NCBI RefSeq assembly: GCF_029784155.1
Contig: NC_073693.1
Span: 150,600,843-150,664,842, forward strand
Direction: 5' to 3'
DNA: 64,000 nucleotides
Origin: Uranotaenia lowii
Taxonomy: Eukaryota; Arthropoda; Insecta; Diptera; Culicidae
The first letter of the stretch is position 1. Every line of letters starts with the position of its first letter. This document shows positions 1 to 11,566 of the stretch, in pieces. Below the pieces are notes generated by a model that was not told where the DNA came from, ran no database searches, and saw nothing but the letters and a program-made list of their open reading frames with translations. The translations under genes were made by a program, and so were the position numbers.

Positions 1-1
1 G

Positions 2-473
2 CGGTTACGTACCAAGTTACCCTGTATCCCTGTGGAGGTTTGCGAAGTTGAAGAAGTCAGAGATCATGACCGAATCCAAAAAGAAAAAGGTAGGCTGTAT
101 GCTGATCGTAGCAGAAAAGCTAGATACAGTAGCATTGATATCGGTGACCTAGTGCTTGCGAAGCGAACTAAGAAGGATAACAAACTTGCTTCCGATTTTT
201 CTCCTGAAGAGTTCAAGGTTACAAAAAGACAAGGAACTGACGTTATGATAAAATCAACTACTTCCGGAAAGGAGTTCAGAAGAAGTGTAGCCCATCTTAA
301 ACGCATAGCATCTCAGTCTGAAGCTAAGGATCCCTCCGATGAAGGTTTAGAAGAAAACCAAGATACTTCAAATCGGATAACAGCACCAGATTCCAATGAA
401 ACTCTTCCCAATGAACGTTCAAGAAGGACAAAAGGTTGAATCAAGCCGATTGAAGGATTTTGTAACATATTGA
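2..473 (+). pseudogene. Ty3/gypsy pol polyprotein, integrase C-terminal part
   Basis: The frame is open from the window edge to a stop at 437-439, so the start is not seen. It shows the layout of a Ty3/gypsy integrase C-terminus: a basic stretch followed by YADRSRKARY, the GDLVLAKR motif of the SH3-like C-terminal domain, FSPEEFKV, and a conserved RRSVAHLKR end. A serine- and acid-rich tail follows. In a neighbouring frame a further conserved-looking basic tail runs to a TGA at 471-473. The simplest reading is a one-base indel in the A run near 430-433, so the copy is probably inactive. Integrase joins the cDNA copy to host DNA. Seen: motifs and frames. Inferred: the frameshift. Confidence 0.7.
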
Positions 474-518
474 CATCGCTAATTTGATTTTTAATTTCTT
501 TTAAATGAAAGGTAGGGA

Positions 519-756
519 TGTAGGGTTGTGCATTTAATATATACAATTTGTTAACACCTGATTATTTACAGACCTTGCGCCACGAGTTTAAGTAGGAGAC
601 AAGGAGAATGGCAACACTGTATATTGGATGCGTAGATTTGGATAAGCGTGTGTAAAAGGGGAACGAAGGCGTCTATCGGTGTGAACAGTGCGTGAACGGA
701 ACGGCCGGGATATATTGTGACGGAAGTGATATTAAACGGACGAGGAGGACCCTACA
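519..756 (+). repeat. 3' LTR of Ty3/gypsy element
   Basis: This 238-bp segment is bounded by TGTAGGG and CCCTACA and sits directly after a purine-rich tract. The sequence after it (GTAG...) is Bel/Pao gag, giving a sharp right boundary. The partner LTR is outside the window. Confidence 0.7.
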
Positions 757-903
757 GTAGGCTTCATCCAGCTTGGCCAATCGTGGTTGGAGTGAACAAC
801 GATCTCTATCATCCTCAAACTCGTTAAGAAAATCTTCTAAGTGCTCCAGTAAACTCCACAAAATTTGCTCTTTTTTGGATAAACGACGAAGCTCCTCGGC
901 CAT
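757..903 (-). pseudogene. Bel/Pao gag N-terminal fragment
   Basis: Forty-nine codons run from ATG at 903 to the gypsy insertion point. The peptide is highly charged and helical (MAEELRRLSKKEQILW, then LEHLEDFLNEFEDDRDR), as in Bel/Pao gag N-termini, which begin with a short coiled-coil-like region. The ATG is the first in frame after a long noncoding leader. The frame is broken exactly where the foreign LTR begins, so no complete protein can be made. Seen: the frame and the breakpoint. Family knowledge: gag start style. A different LTR family remains possible. Confidence 0.5.
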
Positions 904-1683
904 TTTGTATTACAAACACTTTTTAACACTGATTACAATACACTCCCGAGACCTCAACGACAAAGAATTGACAATATCAACCGCAAAACGCTTCTAAAAC
1001 TCCACAATCATATGAATCATGCAAAATTAAATAAAGTATTTTGCTTATCTCGATCAAAACCTTAGTTTGCATTCATGCCACCTCAACCACTCAAAATCTC
1101 ATTCGCACCCACACACTCTATAAAAACGTTAGTACTTATCTTGATTCCGCCTTAGTCCTCTGGTTCCCGGTGAATCCTTAGAAAATCCATCCAAAGTCAG
1201 CACAAATGATCCATTCCGATTTCTTCGCAGCAATTTTTTTGTAGCATTTTATTAATATTGATCACAAAATTCACATCTCCAGGCACTATCATAAGCGTTA
1301 CGAAACGGCTTTTCAAGGCTTTTATAAAATGCCGATTAAACAACCCAACACTTTTCTCCCGGGGTAGAATCGAGCTCAATTTTTATTTGCCCAATAGCAC
1401 TAGGGTTCTCTCGGGGACACAGAATTACCGTTCAGAACGACACACCGCTTAATCAGACATTTGCTAATACTCAATTGGCCAATGACTAGCCGCCCAACAA
1501 GACTCAATTCAATTTCACTGGAAACGGGCCACCATGTAAGAAAGAATCTGCATAATATGGGCAAACCCAAGCAATGCCTGACAACACAAAAAATCTACTT
1601 CAATAGAGACTTTCACGCACAAAAGTATCGATCACAATACGCGCACAAACTTCGCGGATTTATCCGGTCGCTAAGGACCAAAT

Positions 1684-2117
1684 GTTGGGGCCAATTCCCA
1701 AATATATCGCTGGTTCGGAATTCCCGCGAAGTTCCCAGACGTTTTGAGGTTCGAACTTATATTGAAAACACTTAAATCAAGTGATATGTTCACAAGAAAA
1801 TCTTTTAATTAATACACCGAACGATACAACCAATGGCAACGAAAAAATGGACTGTATATTCTTCTGCGACTGATCAACACGGCGGGTTTATTACTTCTCC
1901 TTTGTTTCGCTACCAGGCAATTAGGAGCAGCCTGTGATAGTCGATTGGCTATCGGTCATTCGTTTTGGGTATACTGCTGCACACATGCATTGTTCGTCGT
2001 TGTTAAAAAAAAGTGTGCGGCAGTAATTTGGCAACTGCGGTTAGTTGTCGCTGGGGGATGATTCAATATAAAAATTGATATTGCGTTGCGTTGCGCTACT
2101 TGATTTTGGCGCAAACA
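1684..2117 (-). repeat. 5' LTR of Bel/Pao element
   Basis: On the plus strand the segment starts TGTTGGGGCC and ends GGCGCAAACA; 8 of 10 terminal bases are complementary. Read on the minus strand it contains an AATAAA signal near 1886-1892. The leader immediately follows its inner end. The outer boundary at 2117 is set only by the inverted terminus, since the second LTR is missing. Confidence 0.5.
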
Positions 2118-3659
2118 GTACTCTTAAAGAATGTGTATGATATCCCTATAATAATTAGTATGAATTGTTAGATTAACATATTTTGAAACATTGTGTGCAA
2201 AATTCTGATTTGCTTTGGTTTTATGCCGATTTGAGTGGACCCCGTCTAAAGGCGGGGTTGGGTACTAGTGGGTAATTTCCTTAGTAACTTATTTTGGACC
2301 ACTCAACCAAACCAGAGTATTAAACTGGCCGTTAAGGTTCATGATCAGAATGAGAAGTGGTATGGTGGTATGAAGACATAAACAGAATGATACACTGCTC
2401 ACTATTTCTTTCAAAACTTCTTAAAAACGACTGTATTTTGTTTGTTTAATAAATAGTCAATCAGTCTATCTAATCCGAACATGAAGATTTTATTCAACCG
2501 ACGATTCGGTGCTTGTTGGGACTATCCTCAGGGAAACTGGGATTTAAATTTAAATTTGTAAGAATTTGGTGTTATAATTAATACTGTCTAGTGTGAAATA
2601 AGTGGCGAGGTCCTACTTACAATAATGCATCTGTTCTTTGTAGTGGTTCTTGAGGTAAACCTATTGTCGATTAGATGGTCGTTTGTGAATTTTCAACATG
2701 CTGTAAAGTCGGATGTTATGGTATATATTATTTGAATTTGAACTGTTCGCAAAACTGATATATTTTTCAAACAGAGATAAATTTCGTCCAGTTATCTATG
2801 GCGGTTACCGTGTTAAACTGTGAGTTTCTGGAGTTGATAACGAGTTCATTTCTGTTGGGTATTTACTCTGTGAGATTTTTAATGGCCGGATTCTGTGTTG
2901 GTTGAATCCATCGAGAATGGATGCATATGCTGTGTTAAGGTTGTCAACGCCTGTTCGTTTGTTGACAGTTTTCTTGGATGTGTATATGTGACACATCTCT
3001 AGAAATTCTAGGTTGCGGTGGCGTAGTGTTTTGTCAATGATTCTGGTGTCTTTTAGTTAACGCTATCCTATAGTTAACGTTGTACACTAAAATGTAGGTC
3101 TTCGAACGTACTTTATCACCCAGCTGATAACTCCATTCGTTTACATATGGCACATTCGCCCTATTCATAATTCAATACCGAATTCTTCTGGAGCGCTCTG
3201 CGAAAATAATTGCTCCGTGCGTCGTTTTTTTTTCTTCCGGCTTTTTGGTCTTCCCAAACTGAAACTTGATGACGGATTTTCAACTTTCTCGCGTTAAGAA
3301 TATTTAATGCAATTACAGTGAAACACTGTTAAACAACGATGAGAAAGCAACAGAACGAGAATCCAATTTCAGAATTTTAAATTATATTTTAGTGAGCGTA
3401 TTTATATTCGGAATAGAAATTGAAATTTTTGATTGTTGACTTGAATATTAATTGACCGGTTTTAATTTAAGTTAATTGTTTGTCCGATCTCAAAATAATT
3501 ATTTTATTCTTATGTGTAGGGCTTCACGCAAAATTTCAAAATACAGCTTTCTTAGTACCCGTGCTATTAAAAAACGGCTTCTAATTTAGAACTTAAATAC
3601 CATGTACAAATTGCATTTAGACTAGTTTTGACCAATTTACCTCTCCGTGACAATCTGGT
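2118..3659. other. AT-rich interval without recognisable gene
   Basis: No intact gene is seen. A 64-codon minus-strand frame at 2805-2996 has coding-like composition (KKTVNKRTGVDNLNTAYAS, then ILDGF) and faintly recalls the ectodomain of retroelement envelope-like proteins. The similarity is too weak to name. A GC hairpin (CCCCGTCTAAAGGCGGGG) lies near 2240-2257. Confidence 0.3.
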
Positions 3660-6127
3660 CACACTTGCCAGTCGTCGTCGTCGTTGCCTTATAACGACAT
3701 TCCTTCACACGAAAGTCACATGTGTGTTATCACCATCGACCACCTCCCTCTTCCTCCACACTTGTTTGGTGCAATTAACAATTGCTGAGCCAGTCCGTTA
3801 GCCGCTGTAGTTATTCGGTCGAAAATGCGTAAAACGTCAGGAAGAAATGCACCGCGGAGAACAAGTTTCTGACACCTTTCTTGTCCCTTGAGTTAGCTTG
3901 GAATCGCTGCTGCTCGAGTTCGAGTTGCTTGAAAATATGAACTCAGGTCATGTTCGGTACTTACCTACACACAATTGGCGGAGCTGCTGGCCGAGTGAAA
4001 TCGAAACCAAACAAAAACACTGATTCACTTTTGGTTGGATGGTGCCAAAACTGCCAAAACCTACAGACGTTGTACTGGTTTGAGTCCGATAGGGGGACGC
4101 AAGCACTACTACCTTGATGGAACCAGAACAGAGTGTTTACTTGATGTGAATGGGGGGAGCTATCTCGCAGTTTATTTGGGGGGGAAACGTGCTTTTGACG
4201 TTTCGTTTTCCACTACGATTCGTAATCAGAACGACGACGACGACGACGACGCCGCAGCCGGTTTGTAAACAACTTCGTTTGTCTGCTGGGGGCTTGCTTG
4301 CTTGGATGCATGAATGATAAACGCTACGAACGACGCGCCGCCCGACTGGCCACGTGTTTTCTGGCTTGCGTGTTGGTGTTCTGTTGAGTCACGTATCACT
4401 GTTTGGGTTATGTCGCGGCAAGGCGATTCCGATGTGAGCTCTTAACCGCTGTAAAGAAATTCCGGGGAACGCGGCACACATGCGCACAGGCTATGACGAT
4501 TCCGTCGTCGATGTTTGGGCTTACCTGCTGCTGCCTGGCTGGTTTGTCGAATGGTTTGACAACATTTTGCTTGAAGTTCGGACGGCTCGTGCCGTAGTCT
4601 GCTGCTATCGTTTTCGGAAGTCGGACGTGAAAATCTCGGTTTCCTCCCAGAGAGTTTCCTGGAGCCGTCGCGAGCCGCCGCCGCCGCCGTTTTGGACCAC
4701 CCGGACCTGGCCATCGCTGGGGGTGGAAGTTTCTCCTAGATTTTCCCATTGTAGTATATACTGCAGTTGTTCTGGGAAAAAGTCCTGTCTCGCTCAGCTT
4801 TTGGCTGAGCTGCTGCTGCTGGCTGCTTCTGGGTTGGCTTGTGTGCTTTTTTTTTGCTGGTAGTATATCAGTGAAGGTTGGGGGTGGTGAATGACGGGAT
4901 GTTCTTTGTACGACACGGTCAGTGTTTTTGGTGCAAATTTTCCGTTTTCCGTGGTTCTCGTTCTCGAGTGCAAACGTCGTAGTTAACGTTTGATGACCTA
5001 GCCTCTTGGTGGCAAATTAAGGGTCACAGAAAGCTGAAGCTATCTCTGGTCCGGGTCGATTGAAGTTTGCCAAAGTAGCTGGCTGATAGCAGAAGTAACA
5101 CCTTCCTAGTGCTGTTGGTGGGAGTGAAGAAAATTTTGCACTGCAGAAGCCCTGAAAACACCAAGGCATTGGTGCGCGCGAGGGTGGATTTGTGGTGAGG
5201 TGGAAGTGCTGTGTTTTGAGCTGTCTACTGCTCTACTTCCCGATACATCACAAACCGAGTCGTCGATTTCTCGTCTGTATTTAGCTCACTGACTGGCTGC
5301 CCGACTGGTGTTTGTGTAATGAATAAAGCAAATAGCGAGAAGCTTGCGAACCAGTTCAAAGTCAGTCCGGTTAGTGTGTTTAAAGTTTTGCACAAGGTTT
5401 TTGATTGATGTTGGTGCTCTGGCCCATGTTGGAATCCCGAACCACAAAACTCAAGAGTTTTGTTTGCGCTCATCGTCCGTCGAAATTCCGTTGATCAAAG
5501 TCAAGTAAATCCCCAAATAACGCAAAGTTCTCAAATACGATTACTGCATTTTATGCTCGGTGGGTCGTAAAATTTGCCCATATACTTTCGAGCCGACGTC
5601 GTCTCGGGAATCAGGAGACCTCCACCGGATAATATCCGCGGATTTTTCTCCACTGTCCCGTGTACGTGTGCATGTGTGTATGTGTGCTGGCGCGCTCTGG
5701 TGTGTCAAGTGCGTGTTTCCAGGTCATACCGAATCGACCTAGCGCGAAGCAGGGTGCTGGGAAAATTAACTCCCTCCCCATCAAAAATTACTGGAAAAGC
5801 GCTAGCAAAACGAAGAAAAATCCATTTCACGGGAGGCGGTATATGCAAATGATTTCCACCTCCCCCCAGAATTCGTGGTGGAAGTCGGAAGTTTCCAGCT
5901 CATCGAAGTCTGGGGAAATTCTACTGAGAGGGGGGCCAACATGTGATCACCTTTGTCGACCTCAAGCTCTGAAGTGTTTATGTGAATTTATTTATGCTCC
6001 TCGAAAGGTGAACAACCAACCCTAAAGGGAAAACTGAGCAGCAAGTTTCGCATCCGAAAAAAATACAGCCATCCTTGAGATCGTTTTTTCGAAAAATGGA
6101 TAGAGTCCAACCGTAATCATGATGCAT
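3660..6127 (+). promoter_or_regulatory. GC-richer region, possible promoter/5' UTR exon ending in a splice donor
   Basis: Compared with its surroundings this stretch is rich in GC, has trinucleotide runs (GTC repeats near 3672, ACG repeats near 4230, GCC repeats near 4676, CTG repeats near 4810) and lacks recognisable transposons. Two TCAGT initiator-like sites occur at about 4868 and 4918. The sequence ends ATGATGCAT followed by GTAAGTAC (donor from 6128), a consensus 5' splice site. Several short overlapping open frames exist, but none looks protein-like. My reading is a 5' untranslated exon and promoter of a large-intron gene on the plus strand. It could equally be low-copy intergenic DNA. 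RNA-seq would decide. Confidence 0.3.
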
Positions 6128-9100
6128 GTAAGTACATCCTTTCGCCCATTTTTTCCTTCTCAAACTTTTACGAAATGATAAAACCAGCTCGATGTTTTTT
6201 TTTAGATGTTAGTAGCTTGAATGATGATTTTACTTCCCTCTTAAGTCAAATTCCACTCGGTATGTTTGCTCTCGCTCGCTATTCAGTGTATCCACAAACT
6301 GGTAATTCGGCTGCAGCAGAGTTGTTTTGCTTGTTTGTTTGAACGATCGTTCGAGTCGCGTTTTGTTTGCTTAAAATTTTATTACTACCCCCTTCAATCA
6401 TTCATATGATTTCGGAGTGAATCCCAGCTTTATTTAGATACCTTCCTTCCCACATACTTTTGAAAACACTATGTTCGGTAAACTGTTGATGATATGGAAG
6501 CGTCTTTGATTCATAACTGTACGATTTGAAAGCAGGATGATCGCAAACGCTCAACTGTTGATGGGAAAATTGGTTTTCATTTCGTTACGTGAACAGTCAA
6601 ATAATACTTATGATTTTTGTTGAAATAAATAACTTTAAACCGAGTCATGGCTTGATTTATTACATCAAGATAGTTTCCTGAAATTATAAATTAATAACCC
6701 GCATTCATTTTTTTTAGCTTTCATTTAGTATCCTGAACCTGAAGTCCGTTTATGATACTTTCGTGAATAATTGTCATCATGTTCATTTTAGAAACGTGGT
6801 CGGTTTTAAGCGTGGTGGTTAGATTTAAACATATACACAAGTCTAAAATACGAAGTTTTCAAAGATTTTCAATGATTGTTAAGGCCATGAATGTTTTTGG
6901 TTTTTTTTATAACATATGTAATTTTCGGGAAGTCATGGTCACTTGATGCACTGATGACACTGACATGACACTTAGAACAAAAGTTCGATCATTTTTTGGC
7001 TAATTTTTTCGTCAAATTTTGCAGGTTCGCAATATCGACGGAAGGTGGCGAACCTGCAAAATGTTACAAAAAAATGCCCTGTAGGAAAAATGTACCTGGA
7101 ATCGACATTGCATACTGTTGGAAAAATTATACAACAAATGAAATCGAGTGTCCAGTCAGTATGCTCAGTGCTTGATGGACAATGACCCATATTACATGAT
7201 GATAGCATAGGGGAAAAAATTATGGTGTCACTGTTCAATCAACTGACTTTGAAGAAGAATGTAGAATTAGGCGTCACAAACTCCCATCTGTTGTTAGAGA
7301 CTATTTTTTTTATTTTATTGATGTTTCAGTTTTAGAGATCAAATTTTTTGGAGAAATATTTCTAAAATCATACTTATAACTTTTTCTGAAGCCATTGCAG
7401 GACGTTGTTGCCATTGCAGGACGTTTTGATATTGCTGATTAATTTAATTTTTGTAATTTATTTTTCGCAAATCGGTGAAATGTAGTTATGAAATTGATAA
7501 AGATGGATAGAGAAGTGAGGAGAAAATTTAAAGATGTTGAAAAGAGCGAAAGAGCATTTTTGCGAGGAAACTTATTATCGTACACCGTACTTTACCCCGC
7601 AACATTTCATTATTTAGGAGAAGTAGTACCGGGAGAGAGGTGGCACTACCTTAACCTATACAATGAAATCTGGTTGGTCCGAAGTCCGAAGTCTACATGT
7701 GGTGAACTCGTCAACTCGTCAAAATTTTCTTCTACAAATTGTTCAACGGATAAATGAAGCATAAGCTTACTTTTTTGGATGAACCAGTTGGGGCGGATCT
7801 TAAATCCCGGATTCAAAATTTTGAAATTTTGCTGAATCTAAAACTGACAATTAACTATTTTGGTAACATTATAGTAATATTTTCATTAAGTAAAATCAGT
7901 TTCGACAAAATTGAAAAGGGCTCATCTGAAACACGTTTTATTTATGTTTAGGTTAAATTATGTTTGTTGATGATTAAAGAAAAGATATGTACAACTATTG
8001 CAAATGTTTGCCTATTCCAAATATTTTTTTTCAATTTTATTCCTCAATAATGAAAGTTTATACACAACAAGAAAAATTCGATCGAAAACGATCGAAAAAG
8101 ATGCACAAATTCGAAACATCGTTTTCGATGTAAAATTTTATTATTGCAGGTACATTCAGATTGAAACAAATTCACGCAACCGAATGGCTTTCACGGTTGT
8201 GTAAAATTACACAAGGATGTAATTTTTAATGATACAGTATCGTAAATGTCAGCTAGCTCTATTAAATGTTCAGATTATGTCTCACAAAAATATTAAACGC
8301 TTCATAGTTGTTTTAGTTGAATATATATTTTAAAATCGAAAATTATTTTAATCATAACAACACAGGTCACTCGGGGACAGATCAAATTTGGAAACGCGAT
8401 GATGCCCAGTCCGAAATGTTCCTACTGCAGTCAGCGTCTTATGTTCTTGAATTCTTTCAAAAACTGCAAATATCTGCCGTTTCTATGACGAAAAGAAAAT
8501 TAGTAAATTTCTACATTTTTATTACATGTCTTAACCCTACTTAAGTAAGTAAGTCTCAAACCTACTTGTTTAGAGGATTTTCCACAATATTAAGGGTTTC
8601 GTCTCCGTTTTCTGATGTTAATCCGATTGGAATTGCTTTCTTCCGTTGAATTCCAAGAACTGTTCGGGCTGGCTAAGCGACAGCAAAGCTTAAGCATTTC
8701 AAAACACCTGATAACAAAGTTTGTAACAGAATTTTCAGCCACACAAATAACACAATTTGGAGTCTTAGTGAATGAACTTGCGATAATAGAAAAAATAATG
8801 GACCCGTCCGATTTTACATTGTTTTCGATGTAAGTTTAGCCAATGGATTATTTTCTTGATCAGAGAAAGTAAATTTATGCTGTAGGATTGTTTTTATGCA
8901 CTATTTTTCCAAAAGCAGTCAAAAATAGATCGAAAAGAGTGTTAAATTACACCATTTTCATAACACTTGTGGAAAATAGTTTACTCGTGTTTTAGATTTC
9001 ATAAAAATACTTTCAGAAATTTTTTGCTGTGTAGAGTTAAAACACTATGCATTTTCAAACTTTAACATTTCGTTAGGAAAGAACAGGAGCGTAGTACAAA

Positions 9101-9650
9101 AGGAATTAATTTTCACATCATTACACTAGTCAAAAGTGTATCCTGCTCATATACTTTTCCCAAGCCTCCAAGCTTGGTAACTTCGGTCCTAAAGCACAAA
9201 ATTGATCTTTATTTTTTTTTCTTAGCGGCCCACCACACTCCCCCATACCAAAAAGCTCATTTGAGCCCCCTGGTAATGGACGCTAACTGTTCTCAGCATG
9301 TCTGGCAGCAAACAAGAAAATTACATTAAAAACTCAAACGCGAACAAACTTTAATCATGCTGAGAACGTAAAAAATATTATTTACTACGAGGAAGTATGA
9401 AAAAATAAAAGAGAATTTTACTCAATGAATCTCAGTGGAAGAATATTCCTTTGAAGAGATCCATTTTGATGATTAACAAATTAAATATTTATTTATGAGA
9501 AATGATAATAAAAAACTAAAACTAAATTATTAGAACTAAATTTACTGCTAAGAAAATTATCAAAAAAATAAAAAATTGCTAAATTATTGGTTGGTTATTG
9601 GTTTAGGTTTACTTTGAAGTATTTCATTCCTTTCTACCTTTTACAATCTA
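6128..9650. other. AT-rich interval, intron-like, no gene seen
   Basis: Short frames only, none with recognisable domains. A 15-bp perfect hairpin lies at 7016-7062. The rest is AT-rich with scattered homopolymers. Confidence 0.5.
7016..7062. repeat. Perfect 15-bp inverted repeat (hairpin)
   Basis: ATTTTGCAGGTTCGC at 7016-7030 is the exact reverse complement of GCGAACCTGCAAAAT at 7048-7062, with a 17-nt loop. It may be the centre of a foldback element, but no longer arms were found. Confidence 0.7.
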
Positions 9651-9699
9651 TCCATTGCATGGCTGAAAAATTTCAGTCAATTTCGTTTGACCCGACCAA

Positions 9700-10095
9700 C
9701 GTCTTGTAGTTCAACGTTATTGAAAGAATATCAAAGTCATCTTCGAGTTGAATGACCAAGCTACAATGTCGGTCAGGCAGCAATGTCAATATTGAATGAC
9801 ATTTTTGCACTCCACTCGCACCACACATACGATCATCTTTCTATTTCAAATTTTTGGCTGTTATGGGAGGGATTTTATGTTATAAGTTGCGCAACAGTTG
9901 AAAAAATGAAGCTGTTGGCCGTAAGAAGAAAAAAGTCGTAGCAAGCATGATGTCGTTCATTCAACTTGGTCGTGACATTGTAAGCACATGTCGCTGACCA
10001 AAAATCAGTATCGCATGACATAGACATGCAAAGTAGTATCAAAGTCGGCTGACATTGGCTGTCTGACACTGATAATTTGCAGCTCTGATCCATTG
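9700..10095. repeat. TGACATT/AATGTC motif-rich low-copy sequence
   Basis: Several copies of ATGTCGGTC, ATGACATT and GTGACATTG recur on both strands over 400 bp, giving an imperfect foldback look. No boundaries or target duplication could be fixed. Probably a degraded foldback element. Confidence 0.2.
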
Positions 10096-10099
10096 ACTA

Positions 10100-10560
10100 C
10101 TAGGACGTGGCCGGCGCCGTTATTGCTCTGTACATTGAGGATGAGCTGCTAATCCCAAGTACCATTCTTTTGACCTTTGAACAAAACTTATGGCCTCGGT
10201 CAATCACGGAATAGACACCATTGGCGATGTGGAACTCGTTCTATTGAGCCACGCCTGCGACAATGGATTTCGAAATGCATTAGGAGTATGTTCAATCTCG
10301 AAGATATTGGTCACCCTGGCGAGAATGAAAAACGCCTAAAAGTATAGTGTCCATCTGAGCACCGCTATAATGGTGCCAGTTATTCATTCTATTGTTATTT
10401 CATAAATGATTTAGCGGGAAAAGTTGTAATTTTAAATCGAACTAAAATAAAATTTCTCTTTTCGGTTGACCGTGCTTAAAACAAGTTGTTTTTTCTTTTA
10501 ACCCGACATGGTCTGCCCAAACAGAGTAATATGGAAGTCAATAAAGCTAAGCTAAGCTAA
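10100..10560 (+). mobile_element. Probable 3' end of a non-LTR retrotransposon
   Basis: The segment is GC-richer than its flanks, has no long frame, and ends in a short tandem tail (AGCTAAGCTAAGCTAA, 10545-10560) after AATAAAG. Several non-LTR clades end in short tandem repeats. No reverse-transcriptase residue can be identified, so the call rests only on tail and composition. Confidence 0.3.
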
Positions 10561-11190
10561 AATCAAAATCCTTGGAATTTACTACGTTTAAGATAATAAT
10601 TATGCTTCTATAAAGATTTTAAAAGATGAATTTTTAGGCGTTTTCTAGAATTCCAACAGGTTTAAGGTGATTTTTTGAGACCTTCCTGTAGAACTCAAGA
10701 ATTTGAAATTTGAGTGTATAACACTTTATCAATCAGCCTAAATTCCTCATAAACATGCTGTGGAATATTGTAACAAACGCTCTAAGTTAATTTTGAATCT
10801 TAAAAAACAATATATAGAGGAGAAATAAGGGCATAATGGTCACCTTAAGTAAAACGCTTATTTAACCATACAAAACTATTTAAATAAATATGTGAGTTAG
10901 ATCACTAGACCGTGTTCAGATACTCAAGAAGTCCATTGCTTGTCCGGTTAGAAATTTTTGAAGTTGATAGTTTCGTTGAAAAATTCATTTTAAAAACGTT
11001 TATCAAAGGCTGAAAATCAATCACTGCGTGGGGCAAGTTGAGAAACCCCTGGGGCATAATGAACTTTCTTTGAAAGATACTACTTGCATAAGAACTCGAG
11101 CTCCCAAGCAAAATGATTCATGATCATTTTTCAAGCGAACCTAGAAAAACATTTTATGAGATTTTCATCCCAGAAACAAGAAAAAACACA
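10561..11190. other. AT-rich interval, nothing recognised
   Basis: No gene or clear repeat boundary is seen in this stretch. Confidence 0.5.
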
Positions 11191-11194
11191 CACA

Positions 11195-11290
11195 GTGTGT
11201 GGGAGAGAAGTGGGAATCGAACTCACAGCACCATTTTTATATCGTCTTGCCAATCTGACATTTTAACCGGTTTACTACCTGAACTTGATG
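11195..11290 (-). repeat. tRNA-like unit (SINE head or tRNA pseudogene)
   Basis: Read on the minus strand there is an A-box-like TAAACCGGTTAAAATG (11260-11275) and a B box with GTTCGATTCCCAC (centre about 11211-11222). The spacing is that of a tRNA promoter. Arms do not pair as a full cloverleaf, so a functional tRNA is unlikely. It is probably a relic of a tRNA-derived SINE. Confidence 0.45.
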
Positions 11291-11350
11291 CAGGATGATT
11301 GTCATACACTCAGAAAAATATTATTATGTATGCCATAAGATTCTCTTACC

Positions 11351-11566
11351 CAGTGATTTTTGAAATGAACTTTCCGCTTCGCAGCGAAATAAATCCGGAG
11401 CGCAACTGCGAAATAACAGTTGAAACAAAATTGTAGCCGGAGCCGCCTCAAAGTGAACGCGACCTTCGAGTGAGTGGCTTGTGATTCATCAGAAATCTCC
11501 GATGCAGAAGAAATGCCCCTCGGACATCGTGCGATGCCCGAAGATTGTGCATACATGGGATGGGAT
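11351..11566 (+). repeat. Dispersed repeat, copy A (abuts the 13-bp array)
   Basis: About 180 bp (11351-11530) match 15698-15876 with scattered differences, sharing CCGCTTCGCAGCGAAATAAA, GTGAACGCGACCTTCGAGTG and CGCCCCTCGGACATCG-type segments. The end of the repeat (GATGCCCGAAG...CATACATGGGATGGGATCAG) runs straight into the minisatellite. Its counterpart at 19472-19510 reads CATACATTGGATGAGATTCGG without the array. The array therefore expanded at the end of this repeat. Confidence 0.7.

Larger units (their letters stand above)
1..756 (+). mobile_element. Ty3/gypsy-type LTR retrotransposon, 3' end
   Basis: The order is pol C-terminus, a purine-rich stretch at about 508-518 (AAAGGTAGGGA) that fits a polypurine tract, then a 238-bp LTR running to 756. 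The LTR starts TGTAGGG and ends CCCTACA, perfect 7-bp inverted termini. The rest of the element, including its 5' LTR, lies before the window, so the target-site duplication cannot be checked. At 756 the element abuts a Bel/Pao gag reading frame on the other strand, so this is the younger insertion. Assignment to Ty3/gypsy rests on the integrase C-terminal region; the exact clade is not resolved. Confidence 0.75.
757..2117 (-). mobile_element. Bel/Pao-type LTR retrotransposon, 5' end, truncated by gypsy insertion
   Basis: Reading the minus strand, a 434-bp LTR (2117 down to 1684) is followed by a short TTTGG-type leader that could hold the primer-binding site. A leader of about 780 bp follows, and then a gag start at 903. 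The element is cut at 757 by the Ty3/gypsy LTR. LTR termini read TGTTTGCGCC and GGCCCCAACA on the minus strand, imperfect inverted repeats. The Bel/Pao assignment comes from the gag N-terminus and the leader style; no pol is present to confirm it. Confidence 0.55.

Noticed and set aside
1461..1775. 104-codon plus-strand frame
   Set aside because: It is antisense to the leader and LTR of the Bel/Pao element and has no protein-like motif.
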